A stretch of DNA of 64,000 nt from an uncultured Collinsella sp. (GCA_900752215.1 CAADUO010000056.1:5447-69446), one strand, 5' to 3'. Numbered from the stretch's first letter, positions 8,547 to 18,212 are shown. Translations and numbers: made by a program. The notes: generated from the letters alone by a model not told the origin.

Positions 8547-8680
8547 GAGAGTCCCCCTTGGGTCGGGCGCGGCACGATGGCGCCATAGTGCAACTAAGTG
8601 TAGCGCAGGGAACGTTGTGAACGGGCGCTGGCGCCGCGGAGGCCACATTGTTGCGGAAAGGTTACGGGAAGGAGGAAGTT

Positions 8681-8734
8681 AGTCGTTGGGGACGTTCTTG
8701 TTTGACCAGTCATTTAAGAACGTCCCCAACGACT
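8681..8734. repeat. perfect 19-bp inverted repeat
   Basis: The arms AGTCGTTGGGGACGTTCTT and AAGAACGTCCCCAACGACT flank a 16-base loop. It lies upstream of the kinase gene and the marR promoter in a 451-bp gap. Its layout resembles the other palindrome families in the window (GGGAC-type core). Confidence 0.8.
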
Positions 8735-8870
8735 ATCGCAGGTTGAGGACGGACAGCGAAAGCGTTCTTAAGCGAGCAAGGTGGCATGAAAGAGGAGGGC
8801 ATAGGCCTTGTGGCCATGCCCGACGATTGAACGTCAGATTGCCGCTTAGGAACGCTTGCAGCGTCGAGCC

Positions 8871-8898
8871 GTTACGCGGTTTGGTAAAACCGCGTAAC
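8871..8898. repeat. 12-bp inverted repeat ahead of the marR promoter
   Basis: GTTACGCGGTTT-GGTA-AAACCGCGTAAC is a perfect stem with a 4-nt loop, ending 15 bp before a -35 box. It could be a terminator insulating the promoter or a regulator-binding site; no T-run follows. Confidence 0.65.
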
Positions 8899-8913
8899 CA
8901 CTAGTTTGGTACC

Positions 8914-8976
8914 TTGACATTGATTTCTCACGCTCCTAAATTGGTTAGGCACAAAACAATTCCACTACCTAACTAA
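8914..8976 (+). promoter_or_regulatory. promoter and candidate MarR operator
   Basis: The -35 box TTGACA (8914-8919) is followed by a 17-bp spacer and the -10 box TAAATT (8937-8942). Inverted half-sites GTTAGG (8944-8949) and CCTAAC (8968-8973) lie just past the -10 box, where a MarR repressor would block transcription. The placement suggests autoregulation of the MarR/ABC operon. Confidence 0.65.
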
Positions 8977-8997
8977 AGAAAGGAGCGAAGCTTAGAT

Positions 8998-9501
8998 ATG
9001 TGTGTTGAACCACTCGCCTATCCGCATGAACCCGGCGGCGACCCCTCGCAGCCGGCAGACGAGCCCGAGACTCAGTCCAAGGAGGACCGTCTCGCCAAGA
9101 GAATCCTCCATGGGCTGGGGTTTTGCGGCCATTACATGCATTTTCACGGCGGCGGCATATCTGGCAAGGCGCCCATCGTCTGCCTGCTCGCCAAGCAGCC
9201 GACCGGCGAGCTGTCCCAACAAGAGCTCGGCATGCACTTCGACCTCAAGCCGGGATCCCTTTCCGAGATTCTGTCCAAGCTCGAACTGGGCGGTCTTATC
9301 GAGCGCAGTCGCAATCCCAAAGACCGTCGGCAGCTCACCATCCGCTTGACCGATGCGGGATGGGAAAAGGCCCGCGTTGAGCAGGCAGCCCGCATCCGCT
9401 TTAGAGAGCAGGCCTTTAGCGCGCTCACCCACGACGAGCGCGAGCAGCTCGCCGAAATGCTCGAGAAAATCCGTGTAACCTGGGAGGAACTGGATGATTA
9501 A
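8998..9501 (+). CDS. MarR-family transcriptional regulator
   Basis: 167 residues with a winged helix-turn-helix. Helices around 60-95 hold LLAKQPTGELSQQELGMHF and the recognition helix LKPGSLSEILSKLELGGLI, followed by the wing ERSRNPKDRRQLTIRLT, a classic MarR feature. The 50-residue N-terminal extension is longer than in most relatives. It probably represses its own operon, which includes the two ABC exporter subunits, and responds to a small ligand. Its stop codon overlaps the start of the first ABC gene, showing translational coupling. AAAGGAG lies about 10 bases ahead of the ATG. Confidence 0.9.
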   Translation: MCVEPLAYPHEPGGDPSQPADEPETQSKEDRLAKRILHGLGFCGHYMHFHGGGISGKAPIVCLLAKQPTGELSQQELGMHFDLKPGSLSEILSKLELGGLIERSRNPKDRRQLTIRLTDAGWEKARVEQAARIRFREQAFSALTHDEREQLAEMLEKIRVTWEELDD

Positions 9502-11308
9502 AACCCTCATGGGAAGCATCCGCGACTATATGAAGGTCACCGTTGCCACGCCGCTGCTCGTGCTTGGCGAGGTGCTCTGCGAGATGCTGATTCCATTTAT
9601 CACCGCCAACCTGATCGACGCCATCAAAGACGGCGCTACCGTAGCCGAGATGCTTCCCACCGCAGGCTTTTTGGTGCTCATCGCGCTGACGTCGCTTGCT
9701 TTTGGCGCCGCGGCCGGCGTCACCTGCAGCCATGCGAGCTGCGGGTTCGCCAAGAACCTGCGTCACGACCTGTTCTACAAGATCCAGACGTTCAGCTTTG
9801 CCAACATCGATGAGTTCTCGAGCTCCTCGCTCGTCACGCGCCTGACCACCGATATCAACAACGTGCAGCAGGCCTTTATGATGATCATCCGTATCGCCGT
9901 GCGCGCGCCGCTGGTATTGATCTTCGCCTTTACCATGGCATTTATCATGGGCGGCAGCGTCGCCATGGTCTACCTGGTCATCATTCCGCTGCTGGGCTTT
10001 GGGCTGTTCTTTATCATCTTTAAGGTGCGCCCCATCTTCTCGCGCGTGTTCCACAAGTACGACGCCCTTAACGAGTCCGTCGAGGAAAACGTCACCGGCA
10101 TGCGCGTAGTTAAGAGCTATGTGCGCGAAGACTTTGAGAAGGAGAAGTTCGCGACCGCTGCGCGCGACGTCCAGATGGACTTCACCCGCGCCGAGAAGCT
10201 GCTTGCCTTTAACAACCCCATGATGAACATCTGCGTCAACGGCGCGTTTGTCGTCATCATCTACCTGGGCTCCAAGCTCATCATCACGAGCCAGGGCACG
10301 CTGTTCGACGTGGGCCAGCTCTCCTCGATCTTTACCTATGGCTTCCAAATCCTCATGAGTCTGATGCAGCTGTCGATGATCTTTGTCATGGTGACCATGG
10401 CCGACGAATCGGCGCACCGCATCACCGAGGTGCTGGCCGCCGAGCCCACGATCGCCGATCCCGCCGAGCCCGTGCTCGAGGTTGCCGACGGTTCCATCGA
10501 CTTTGAACACGTGAGCTTTAAGTATTCCGCGCATGCGAAGCGCCAGGCGCTCGACGATATCGACCTGCACATTAAGAGCGGCGAGACCATCGGCATCATC
10601 GGCGGCACCGGCTCGGCCAAGTCCACGCTCGTAAACCTCATCGCCCGTCTGTACGACGCCACCGAAGGTACCGTGCGCGTGGGCGGCATAGACGTACGCG
10701 ACTACAACTTGGACGCCCTGCGCCACCAAGTGGCCATGGTATTGCAGAAAAACGTGCTGTTTAGCGGCACGATTGCCGAGAACCTGCGTTGGGGCGACTC
10801 GAACGCCACCGACGAAGAGGTCCGCGAGGCCGCGCACCTGGCCTGCGCCGACGAGTTTGTCGACGGCTTCCCCAAGGGCTATGACACCTGGATCGAACAG
10901 GGCGGCTCCAATGTTTCCGGCGGCCAGAAGCAGCGCCTGTGCATTGCGCGTGCCCTGCTGCGTCGCCCCAAGATCTTGATCCTGGACGACTCCACGAGCG
11001 CCGTCGACACCAAGACCGACGCCAAGATTCGCGCAGGGCTGGCAAGCTATCTGCCCAACACGACCAAGCTCATCATCGCCCAGCGCATCAGCTCCGTACA
11101 GGATGCAGACCGCATCATCGTCATGGAGGGCGGCCGTATCGCGCAGATCGGCAACCATGATGAGTTGCTTAAGACGAGCGAGATCTACCGCGAGACCTTT
11201 ACCTCGCAGAACAAGATGTCTGCCGAGGGCGAAGAGGCCGTCGAAGCCGACACCGAGGCATCCGCAACACAAGCTCAGACCCAGGAAGGAGGCGAGGCAC
11301 ATGAGTAA
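9494..11308 (+). CDS. ABC exporter half-transporter with degenerate nucleotide-binding site (subunit 1 of heterodimer)
   Basis: 604 residues: a six-helix ABC1 transmembrane domain (about 1-310) and an ATPase domain (about 330-570). The Walker A motif reads GGTGSAKST, with Ala in place of the usual Gly, and the signature is VSGGQKQR. Walker B is ILILDDSTSAVD, with Asp where the catalytic Glu normally sits. Such a subunit is usually the partner that carries the inactive site in heterodimeric exporters of the BmrCD or TM287/288 kind. The C-terminal 35 residues are acidic and low complexity. It follows marR directly and overlaps the next ABC gene by eight bases. Substrate unknown; drug or lipid export is likely. 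Confidence 0.92.
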   Translation: MIKTLMGSIRDYMKVTVATPLLVLGEVLCEMLIPFITANLIDAIKDGATVAEMLPTAGFLVLIALTSLAFGAAAGVTCSHASCGFAKNLRHDLFYKIQTFSFANIDEFSSSSLVTRLTTDINNVQQAFMMIIRIAVRAPLVLIFAFTMAFIMGGSVAMVYLVIIPLLGFGLFFIIFKVRPIFSRVFHKYDALNESVEENVTGMRVVKSYVREDFEKEKFATAARDVQMDFTRAEKLLAFNNPMMNICVNGAFVVIIYLGSKLIITSQGTLFDVGQLSSIFTYGFQILMSLMQLSMIFVMVTMADESAHRITEVLAAEPTIADPAEPVLEVADGSIDFEHVSFKYSAHAKRQALDDIDLHIKSGETIGIIGGTGSAKSTLVNLIARLYDATEGTVRVGGIDVRDYNLDALRHQVAMVLQKNVLFSGTIAENLRWGDSNATDEEVREAAHLACADEFVDGFPKGYDTWIEQGGSNVSGGQKQRLCIARALLRRPKILILDDSTSAVDTKTDAKIRAGLASYLPNTTKLIIAQRISSVQDADRIIVMEGGRIAQIGNHDELLKTSEIYRETFTSQNKMSAEGEEAVEADTEASATQAQTQEGGEAHE

Positions 11309-13220
11309 GGCAACGACCGCCGAGCGCGCGCTCAACCGCAAGGGTGGCACCATGTCGCGCCTCATCAAGACGCTCTTTGGCTTCTACCCCGTGCTTTTGC
11401 CCCTCGTCGTCGTCGGCGTGGTGCTCTGCGCCATCATCAACTCCATCGGCGCGACCTTCCTTCAGAGCGCCCTGCAGATTATTAGCGAATCGTGGCAGTC
11501 GGGCGATTGGGAAGCTGCACAGCCCAAGATCGCACAGCTCGTGACCACCCTCGCCTGCATCTACGGCGTCGGCATCCTGTCCTCGCTGTTCTGGAACCGC
11601 GCCATGGCCATCGTCACGCAGGGCTCGCTCGAGAAGCTGCGCGAGAAGATGTTCAACCGCATGCAGGACCTGCCGATTCGCTACTTCGACACGCATCAGC
11701 GCGGCGACATCATGAGCCACTACACCAACGACATCGACACGCTGCGCCAGATGATCAGCCAGTCGCTGCCCAACCTGCTCATGACGACCATCGTCATCGT
11801 CACGGTGTTCTTTATCATGCTGTACTACAGCGTTTGGATGTGCCTGGTCATTGTGGCAGGCGTCGCCTTTATGACCTTTATGACCAAGCTGCTCGGCTCC
11901 AACTCCGCGCGCTTCTTTATTGCGCAGCAGACCGAGCTCGGCGTTGTCGAGGGCCATATCGAGGAAGTCATGAACGGCCAGAAGGTCGTCAAGGCATTCT
12001 GCCACGAGTCTGCCGCCGAGGCCGATTTTGACGAGCGCAACGAAAAGCTCTTCGAGGTCTCGCAGAAGGCCAACATGTACGCCAACATCCTCATGCCCAT
12101 CCTTATGAACCTGGGAAACCTGCTCTATGTGCTGGTCGCACTGGCAGGCGGCATTTTCCTGGCGCTGGGCGTGCCCAACCTGAGCATCTCGGGCATGGCA
12201 CTGTCCATCGCCGTCGTGGTGCCGTTCCTCAACATGACCAAGCAGTTCTGCGGACAGATCGGCCAGATCTCGCAGCAGATCAACGCCGTGGTCATGGGCC
12301 TCGCCGGCGCCGACCGCATCTTTGAGCTCATCGACGAGGAACCCGAAGCCGACGAAGGCTATGTGACGCTCGTCAACGCTCAGGTGAACCCCGACACCTG
12401 GCAGCTCGAGGAGGCCGACCACCACACCGGCATGTGGGCGTGGAAACATCCGCACCGCGCAACCGGCGAGATCGAGTACGTGCCGCTGCGCGGCGACCTG
12501 GTCATGGACAACGTCGACTTTGGCTACACGCCCGACCACGAGGTGTTGCACGGCGTGTCCGTGTTTGCCAAGCCGGGCCAGAAGGTCGCGTTTGTCGGCG
12601 CCACCGGTGCCGGTAAGACGACCATCACCAACCTCATCAACCGCTTCTACGACATCGCCGACGGCAAGATCCGCTACGACGGCATCAACGTCAACAAGAT
12701 CCGCAAGGCCGACCTGCGCCGCTCGCTGGGCGTCGTGCTACAGGACGTGAACCTGTTCACCGGCACTGTGATGGATAACATCCGCTACGGCAACCTGGAC
12801 GCTACCGACGAGGAGTGCATCGCGGCGGCCAAGCTCGCGGGCGCGGACGACTTTATCACCCGCCTGCCCGACGGCTACGACACCATGCTCACCGGCAACG
12901 GCGCGCAGCTGTCGCAGGGCCAGCGCCAGCTGATCTCGATCGCACGCGCCGCCGTCGCCGATCCGCCGGCAATGATTCTGGACGAGGCCACGTCGAGCAT
13001 CGACACCCGCACCGAGGCCATCGTGCAGGCGGGCATGGATAAGCTCATGGAAGGCCGCACGACGTTTGTCATCGCGCACCGCCTGTCCACCGTGCGCAAC
13101 TCCGACGCGATCATCTGTCTGGACCACGGCCGCATTATCGAGCGCGGCAACCACGATGAGCTGATCGCCAAGCGCGGGTATTACTACCAGCTCTACACCG
13201 GAGCGTTTGAGCTGGAGTAG
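11301..13220 (+). CDS. ABC exporter half-transporter with canonical nucleotide-binding site (subunit 2 of heterodimer)
   Basis: 639 residues: transmembrane domain (about 25-330), a long linker, and an ATPase domain (about 405-630). It has Walker A GATGAGKTT, signature LSQGQRQL and Walker B MILDEATSSID with an intact catalytic Glu, plus the switch His in VIAHRLST. It is the active partner of the preceding subunit. The ATG at 11301 follows AAGGAGGCGAGGCAC, an excellent ribosome binding site, and overlaps the end of subunit 1; the open frame upstream of it belongs to the wrong reading frame of that gene. The linker (about 370-400) contains a His-rich, Trp-rich insertion before the ATPase domain. 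Confidence 0.92.
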   Translation: MSKATTAERALNRKGGTMSRLIKTLFGFYPVLLPLVVVGVVLCAIINSIGATFLQSALQIISESWQSGDWEAAQPKIAQLVTTLACIYGVGILSSLFWNRAMAIVTQGSLEKLREKMFNRMQDLPIRYFDTHQRGDIMSHYTNDIDTLRQMISQSLPNLLMTTIVIVTVFFIMLYYSVWMCLVIVAGVAFMTFMTKLLGSNSARFFIAQQTELGVVEGHIEEVMNGQKVVKAFCHESAAEADFDERNEKLFEVSQKANMYANILMPILMNLGNLLYVLVALAGGIFLALGVPNLSISGMALSIAVVVPFLNMTKQFCGQIGQISQQINAVVMGLAGADRIFELIDEEPEADEGYVTLVNAQVNPDTWQLEEADHHTGMWAWKHPHRATGEIEYVPLRGDLVMDNVDFGYTPDHEVLHGVSVFAKPGQKVAFVGATGAGKTTITNLINRFYDIADGKIRYDGINVNKIRKADLRRSLGVVLQDVNLFTGTVMDNIRYGNLDATDEECIAAAKLAGADDFITRLPDGYDTMLTGNGAQLSQGQRQLISIARAAVADPPAMILDEATSSIDTRTEAIVQAGMDKLMEGRTTFVIAHRLSTVRNSDAIICLDHGRIIERGNHDELIAKRGYYYQLYTGAFELE

Positions 13221-13344
13221 TTCGGCCCGCCGAGATGGCCGATTTGCCGCTCATTCGTCGGGCATGACCCTAAGGTCAATGCCCTCCTCTTTCGGGGCAA
13301 ATCGACTCATCTCAACGACCCAAACACAATGCGCCGCAACGCAT

Positions 13345-13384
13345 AAGCCCCCGCAGTTCATATGAGCTGTGGGGGCTTTTTTCA
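13345..13384 (+). terminator. intrinsic terminator after the MarR/ABC operon
   Basis: AAGCCCCCGCAG ... CTGTGGGGGCTTTTTT: a GC-rich stem followed by six T's, about 125 bp past the stop of the second ABC gene. Confidence 0.85.
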
Positions 13385-13392
13385 TGCCAGCC

Positions 13393-13563
13393 GGAAACCG
13401 TATCCCACTTTTCGGGCTCAGAATGGGATGCCGTTTCCCGCTGGGCCCCCTCCGGGAAACGGCATCCCATTTCAAGGGCATAAACCGGGATGTGGTTTCC
13501 CCTAACGGCACCTTTGGGAAGCCGCATCCCACTCTGTACGCACAAAACGGGATGAGCTTTCCC
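13393..13563. repeat. 62-bp hairpin array A (3 units)
   Basis: Three units begin GGAA at 13393, 13455 and 13517, spaced exactly 62 bp. Each unit has a left arm like GGAAACGGCATCCC and a right arm like GGGATGCCGTTTCC, separated by about 18 bases, with about 14 bases between units. The right arm of unit 1 is an exact reverse complement of the left arm of unit 2, so hairpins can form across the unit border. Arrays B and C have the same unit in the same orientation. It lies in the 533-bp gap before the GGDEF gene; no coding potential is apparent. Confidence 0.85.
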
Positions 13564-13753
13564 ATGGTGATCCAAGACCAGAAGCATGTCCGATAGCGCG
13601 GCCAGGTCAAGAACAACAAGGCAAGCGTCACGCCAATTTGGACGAGCGTCTGCTGCAGTTTGAGGCTGCTGGCCCATATGGTAGAGTTAACCACCCATGA
13701 ATTTCAGCACACTGCGTGCTACCTGTTCTTTTGTCATTTAGGGGAGTGAACTT

Positions 13754-14845
13754 GTGAATACTTCTGTCGCCAAGAAGGCCGGCCAGGCGGTGCGCCTGCT
13801 CATGATGGTGCTCACGGCAGTTCTCATCTTCTTCTTCATCAATGTTATGCTGCTCGTCTCCGATATCCAGGGCACGGCGCGCGTGGTCAACTACGCCGGT
13901 CTGGTTCGCGGTACCACGCAGCGAATCGTTAAGCTCGAGGACGCGGGCCAGCCTCAAGATGACCTGCTTAAAGCCGTGGATTCATACATCAACGGTTTGC
14001 GTTACGGAAGTGACGACCTCAACCTCGTCCGTCTCGACGACGACGAGTATCAGGCAAAGATGACCGAGCTTGCAAATTATTTTGATGAGCTTTGCGTCGA
14101 GATCATCCGTGTGCGCGAAGTCGGCTACGAGAACACCGACATCATCTCCATGAGCGAGGAATTCTTTGGCATTTGCGACGATGCTACGCGACTCGCAGAG
14201 GACTACTCTCAGGAGAAGGCGTCGGCGCTCAACTATCTCGAGGGCTTGGTGATCATCGACATCGTGGGCTTGGTGGCGACCTTTGCGGTCGAACTTGTTC
14301 GCGCGGTGCGCACCGCCGCGCTCAATCGCGAACTGCAGAGCAAAGTCTATCTCGACGAAGCCACGGGACTGCCCAACAAGAACAAGTGCGAGGAGATCTT
14401 GGGGCAGGAGCAGCCTGTCTCCGCGGAGGAGCCCGTTGCGGTGTGCGTCTTCGACCTTAACAATCTGCATGTGGTCAATAACAACTTCGGCCATGAGAAG
14501 GGCGATGAATACATTCGCTCTTTTGCCCAACAGCTGGGGCGCGTGGCGTCGGAGACCTGCTTTGTGGGCCGCGACGGCGGCGATGAGTTTATCGCGGTGC
14601 TGCGAGATACCGATCGAGCTGCCGTGGAGTCCTGTCTCGCTCGGGTTCGTGCGAACTTGAACGAGTATTCCGAGACTCATCCCGACATGCCTATCAGCTA
14701 TGCGGTGGGCTATGCGCTTTCCAGTGATTTTGATGAACCGCCTACGATGCGCGAGCTCTTTTCCCAGGCCGACAAGAACATGTACGTCGATAAGAACCGC
14801 GTAAAGGCAGTCGAGACAGCCGGGCCGCAACGCGAGGACCGCTAA
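13754..14845 (+). CDS. membrane-bound GGDEF protein (probable diguanylate cyclase)
   Basis: 363 residues. A first membrane helix (about 12-35, LMMVLTAVLIFFFINVML) and a second near 160-185 enclose an extracytoplasmic sensor region of about 120 residues. The cytoplasmic GGDEF domain (about 200-350) shows the exact active-site motif GRDGGDEF, the substrate-binding FDLNNLHVVNNNFGHEKGD segment and a VDKNR end. It should make cyclic di-GMP from two GTP in response to an external signal. No RxxD inhibitory site is evident. The start is a GTG at 13754 with AGGGGAG upstream. It stands alone. Confidence 0.9.
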   Translation: MNTSVAKKAGQAVRLLMMVLTAVLIFFFINVMLLVSDIQGTARVVNYAGLVRGTTQRIVKLEDAGQPQDDLLKAVDSYINGLRYGSDDLNLVRLDDDEYQAKMTELANYFDELCVEIIRVREVGYENTDIISMSEEFFGICDDATRLAEDYSQEKASALNYLEGLVIIDIVGLVATFAVELVRAVRTAALNRELQSKVYLDEATGLPNKNKCEEILGQEQPVSAEEPVAVCVFDLNNLHVVNNNFGHEKGDEYIRSFAQQLGRVASETCFVGRDGGDEFIAVLRDTDRAAVESCLARVRANLNEYSETHPDMPISYAVGYALSSDFDEPPTMRELFSQADKNMYVDKNRVKAVETAGPQREDR

Positions 14846-14860
14846 ACCCGTAGCAAAGGG

Positions 14861-14888
14861 TAGCTAATTTGGGACGGGACTCTTTTGG
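14861..14888. repeat. half-copy of the TTTGGGACGGG palindrome family
   Basis: TAGCTAATTTGGGACGGG (14861-14878) is identical to the left arm at 60157-60174, and the following bases are similar. Its right arm is missing, because the sequence runs into the end of the LysR gene. Confidence 0.55.
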
Positions 14889-15767
14889 CTATTTGAGAAG
14901 TTGTGCCATGGCGTTGACAAATTTTTGGACTTGGAGGGTGGGCTCGAGCGGGTAGTGCAGAAAGACCGGCACCTCGCGACCGCACAGGAACGGCACGCCC
15001 ACAAAGGCTGGGTGCACCCCCGACCACGCTCCGCAGGTGAGCACCGCGTCGCCCTTTTCCTCCGCCTCGTTAAAGAGCGCAAAGTCAAAGCTGTCCACGT
15101 CGATCACATCAACGCCGCCGTCGGCCAGAAGGTCGATGCGCAGGCTGTCCATTGCGTCGTTGCCGTGACGGAGCACGCGCAGGCGCATGCCCTCCAGGTC
15201 GGCAACCGTAATGCGTGTCTTGCGCGCCAGCGGGCTCGTGCGTGGCACGTCGATATAAAACGGCACGTTGACGATGCGGAGCTTTTGGCAGGCGTCGCCC
15301 CAGCGTGGGGTCGAAAAACTCGACTGCACCACATCCACCTCGCGACCAAGGCTGCGCATGACGGATTCGCGCTCGTCATAGAGGTCGCTTACCGGCACGA
15401 TCTCAAATCGTAGCGACGGTTCCAGATCGTGGATGCCCGACCACATCGACAGCGTCTGGCGCCCCGGGCACATCATCGACACACCCAGACGCACGGCACC
15501 GCCATCGCCCGCCGCGCGTCGGGCGCGGCGCAACGCATCCTCGGACTGGCGCATGATCGAGCGCGCATCGTCCACCAGCAGAGCGCCCGCCGGCGTCACT
15601 TTAACGCCCGAGTGCGAGCGTTCGAACAGCATGATGCCAAACTCGGCCTCAAATCCCGACACCTGTTTGACGAGCGCCGGAGTCGACACGCGCAATTTTG
15701 CCGCCGCACGCGAGAAGCTTCCCAGCTCCGCGGCGGCCGATATGGCCTCGAGTCGTCGATCGTACAC
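14889..15767 (-). CDS. LysR-family transcriptional regulator
   Basis: 292 residues. The N-terminal winged helix-turn-helix (RRLEAISAAAELGSFSRAA ... VSTPALVKQVSGFEAEFG) is followed by the periplasmic-binding-protein-like effector domain. The start is taken as the GTG at 15765-15767, with AGGAG eight bases ahead; the open frame includes ten more codons to an ATG with no ribosome binding site. The gene is divergent from the SDR/MFS/Gfo operon with 233 bp between the two starts, the usual arrangement for a LysR protein controlling the neighbouring genes. The effector is unknown. Confidence 0.88.
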   Translation of the reverse strand: MYDRRLEAISAAAELGSFSRAAAKLRVSTPALVKQVSGFEAEFGIMLFERSHSGVKVTPAGALLVDDARSIMRQSEDALRRARRAAGDGGAVRLGVSMMCPGRQTLSMWSGIHDLEPSLRFEIVPVSDLYDERESVMRSLGREVDVVQSSFSTPRWGDACQKLRIVNVPFYIDVPRTSPLARKTRITVADLEGMRLRVLRHGNDAMDSLRIDLLADGGVDVIDVDSFDFALFNEAEEKGDAVLTCGAWSGVHPAFVGVPFLCGREVPVFLHYPLEPTLQVQKFVNAMAQLLK

Positions 15768-16000
15768 GTCAATCTCCTGTTTCCAGACGCATGGCAATGA
15801 ACTACCGAAGGGGGTCGTTTTGGCAGGTCACGCGCTCAATTGAGAAAAAACTGCATCGCACTGTGTAAACCTACGGTTAACGCCATTCTAACAAATATGC
15901 AATTCACCTGCGCAAATGCAAAGCATACGATAACCAGCGAAAACCACGTGGGTCGGTTAATGGGAACGATCCACCGGGAGGCACAAGAAGGGAAGTTCCT

Positions 16001-16882
16001 ATGAGCAATTGGCTTAAGCTCGAGGGCGATGTCTGCGCCGTAACCGGCGCGCTCGGCGGTATGGGCGTCGAGATTTGCCGCGAGTTCGCCCGCAACGGCG
16101 CCAACGTCGTCCTGCTCGATCTGGACGAGGAAAAGGTCAAGGCCGCAGCCGCCGACCTCGCCGCCGAGTTTGGCATCCACGCCGAGGGCTACAAGATGAA
16201 CGCCACCGACGAGGCCGAGGTTCAGGCCGCCGTCGATGCCACCATCGCCGACTTCGGCCGCGTCGACGTCCTTGTCAACACCGCCGGCATCCTGCGCTTC
16301 GCCGCCATGGAGGACCTGCCGCTGAGCGACTGGGAGCAGGTGCTCAACGTCAACCTCACCGGTTACTTCATCACCTCGCAGCGCTTTGGTCGCGAGATGA
16401 TCAAGGCCGGCCAGGGCCGCCTGGTGCACATCTCGACCGTCGCCAGCCACTCCCCCGAGACGTTCTCGGGCGTGTACAGCTCTACCAAGGCCGGCGTCAA
16501 CATGATGTCCAAGATGCTCGCCGCCGAGTGGGGGCCCTACGGCGTGCGCTCCAACTGCGTCGAGCCTTGCTTCGTTAAGACCCCGATGTCGGCCAACTTT
16601 TACGCCGATCCCGAGGTCGAAAAGAGCCGCAGCCGCCTGATCGCCACGCGTCGCATCGGCGAGGTCAGCGATATCGCCAACGCCGTCATGTTCCTGGCGT
16701 CCAAGCGCTCGGACTTTACCACCGGCGACGCCATCAAGGTCGATGGCGGCTTCTCCAATATGATGGGCGACCTCACCGCCAAGCCCGGCGGCCGTCGCGC
16801 CTATGCCGACAACTACCTCAAGAACAAGGGTGTCGAGCTTTGGTCCGATGAGTCCGGTGTCGCCAAGCCGACTGACCAGTAA
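16001..16882 (+). CDS. SDR-family NAD(P)-dependent oxidoreductase
   Basis: A classical short-chain dehydrogenase of 293 residues. Cofactor motif TGALGGMG (about 16-23), an acidic residue DLDEE after beta-2 that suggests NAD over NADP, VNTAG at about 90, catalytic Ser in ISTVAS, and YSSTKAG with the catalytic Tyr and Lys. There are about 35 extra C-terminal residues (GGRRAYADNYLKNKG) beyond a typical SDR of 250. First gene of a three-gene operon with a transporter and a Gfo/Idh-type dehydrogenase, a layout usual for catabolism of a polyol, inositol or uronate. The specific substrate cannot be read. Confidence 0.9.
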   Translation: MSNWLKLEGDVCAVTGALGGMGVEICREFARNGANVVLLDLDEEKVKAAAADLAAEFGIHAEGYKMNATDEAEVQAAVDATIADFGRVDVLVNTAGILRFAAMEDLPLSDWEQVLNVNLTGYFITSQRFGREMIKAGQGRLVHISTVASHSPETFSGVYSSTKAGVNMMSKMLAAEWGPYGVRSNCVEPCFVKTPMSANFYADPEVEKSRSRLIATRRIGEVSDIANAVMFLASKRSDFTTGDAIKVDGGFSNMMGDLTAKPGGRRAYADNYLKNKGVELWSDESGVAKPTDQ

Positions 16883-16947
16883 ACCAACCTAACAGGGAGG
16901 CCCGCGGATACGACCGTTCCTCCCCCGTATCGATTAGAAAGAGTCCA

Positions 16948-18204
16948 ATGGCTTCCACCAACTCCAACAAGGGTCGCGCCGTCGTGCTTTCCGCCGCATG
17001 CGTCACCATGTTCTTCATCAGCTCCATCGCGCTGTACTCCGTCGTGAGCAAGAACCTGCTCGCCGTCTACCCCGAGTGGTCCAGCGCTCTTACCTGGGCC
17101 TTCCCGGTCTTTCAGACCATCATGGCCGTGACGGGCATCTTCGCCGGCCGCATCTCCGATAAGATCGGCCCGCGCAACGTCGTGATCGCCGCCGCCGTGT
17201 GCTACGGCCTGGGCTGGTTCATGTCCGGCACCGTCACCGAGCCGTGGCAGTTCTACCTGTGGTTCTCGCTCGTCGCCGCTGTCGGCAACGGCCTGGGCTA
17301 CAACCCGGCGCTCACCACCGGCCAAAAGTGGTTCATCGACAAGAAGGGTCTCGCCTCCGGCATCACCCTGGCCGCTTCGACCGCCGGTCCCGCCGTGCTG
17401 TCCCCGGTACTCGCCTCGCTGCTCATCCCGAGCCTGGGCATCTTTGGCGCCCTCAAGGCACTCGGCGTCATCTTCTTTGTGACGATCGCCGCCTCCGCCC
17501 TGTTCCTGAAGGCCCCCGAGGCCGGTTGGCTGCCCGAGGGCTTCGAGGCCCCCAAGGGTGGCGCACATGCCGGCACCTTCGGTGACCTCACCCCGGGCGA
17601 GATGGTCAAGACCCCGCGCTTCTGGGTCCTCATCGTCACCTTCGCCTTTGCCGCCACCGCGGGCACCCTGCTCGTAGGCAAGGTTGCCTCCATCGCCGCC
17701 GTCCAGCTCTTCGCCGACCCCACGAGCGCCGCGGCCGTCGCCCTCGGCGGTGTGGTCGTCTCCGTCAACACCTGCGCCAACCTGGTTGGCCGTCTGTCCT
17801 TTGGCCAGATCATCGACAAGCTCGGCGCCTATAAGTCGCTGCTCATCAGCCTTGTCGTGACCATCATCGCGCTCGTCATCATGTCGATGAGCTTTACGCA
17901 GAGCATGTTCTTTGTGGCGCTCGCCCTGCTCGGCTTTAGCTTTGGCGCTCTGCTCGTCATCTACCCGCCGCTCACCGGTGGCGCCTTTGGCACCAGCAAC
18001 ATCGGCGTCAACTACGGCATCATGTTTTTGGGCTACGCCGCTTCCACCTGGATCAGCCAGCCCATCACCGCCGTGCTGTATCACGCCGAGGCCGGCAGCG
18101 CCGCCTACCAGCAGTCCTTCTACGGCGCCATTGTGATCGCCGCCATCGCCGTCGTACTCACCGTCTACATGATGGTCTCCGACAGCAAGAAGAAGTCCGC
18201 CTAG
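16948..18204 (+). CDS. MFS transporter, OFA (oxalate/formate antiporter-like) family
   Basis: A 12-helix carrier of 418 residues. It has the OFA pattern: ISDKIGPRNVV between helices 2 and 3, NGLGYNPALTTGQKWFIDKKGLASG after helix 4 (matching the OFA helix 4-5 segment), and a central loop GDLTPGEMVKTPRFW. It probably imports an organic anion or sugar acid that the flanking dehydrogenases use. The ATG at 16948 is 65 bp after the SDR stop, with GAAAGAG upstream. Ends in a Lys-rich tail. Confidence 0.88.
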   Translation: MASTNSNKGRAVVLSAACVTMFFISSIALYSVVSKNLLAVYPEWSSALTWAFPVFQTIMAVTGIFAGRISDKIGPRNVVIAAAVCYGLGWFMSGTVTEPWQFYLWFSLVAAVGNGLGYNPALTTGQKWFIDKKGLASGITLAASTAGPAVLSPVLASLLIPSLGIFGALKALGVIFFVTIAASALFLKAPEAGWLPEGFEAPKGGAHAGTFGDLTPGEMVKTPRFWVLIVTFAFAATAGTLLVGKVASIAAVQLFADPTSAAAVALGGVVVSVNTCANLVGRLSFGQIIDKLGAYKSLLISLVVTIIALVIMSMSFTQSMFFVALALLGFSFGALLVIYPPLTGGAFGTSNIGVNYGIMFLGYAASTWISQPITAVLYHAEAGSAAYQQSFYGAIVIAAIAVVLTVYMMVSDSKKKSA

Positions 18205-18212
18205 TTTTACCG

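Noticed and set aside
8686..8904. Small open frame in the gap before marR
   Set aside because: It starts inside the 19-bp inverted repeat and ends in the 12-bp inverted repeat; composition is not protein-like.
13393..13563. CRISPR array
   Set aside because: Units are spaced about 62 bp, but the spacers are semi-conserved, not unique, and the repeats are paired hairpin arms of varied sequence. There are no cas genes.
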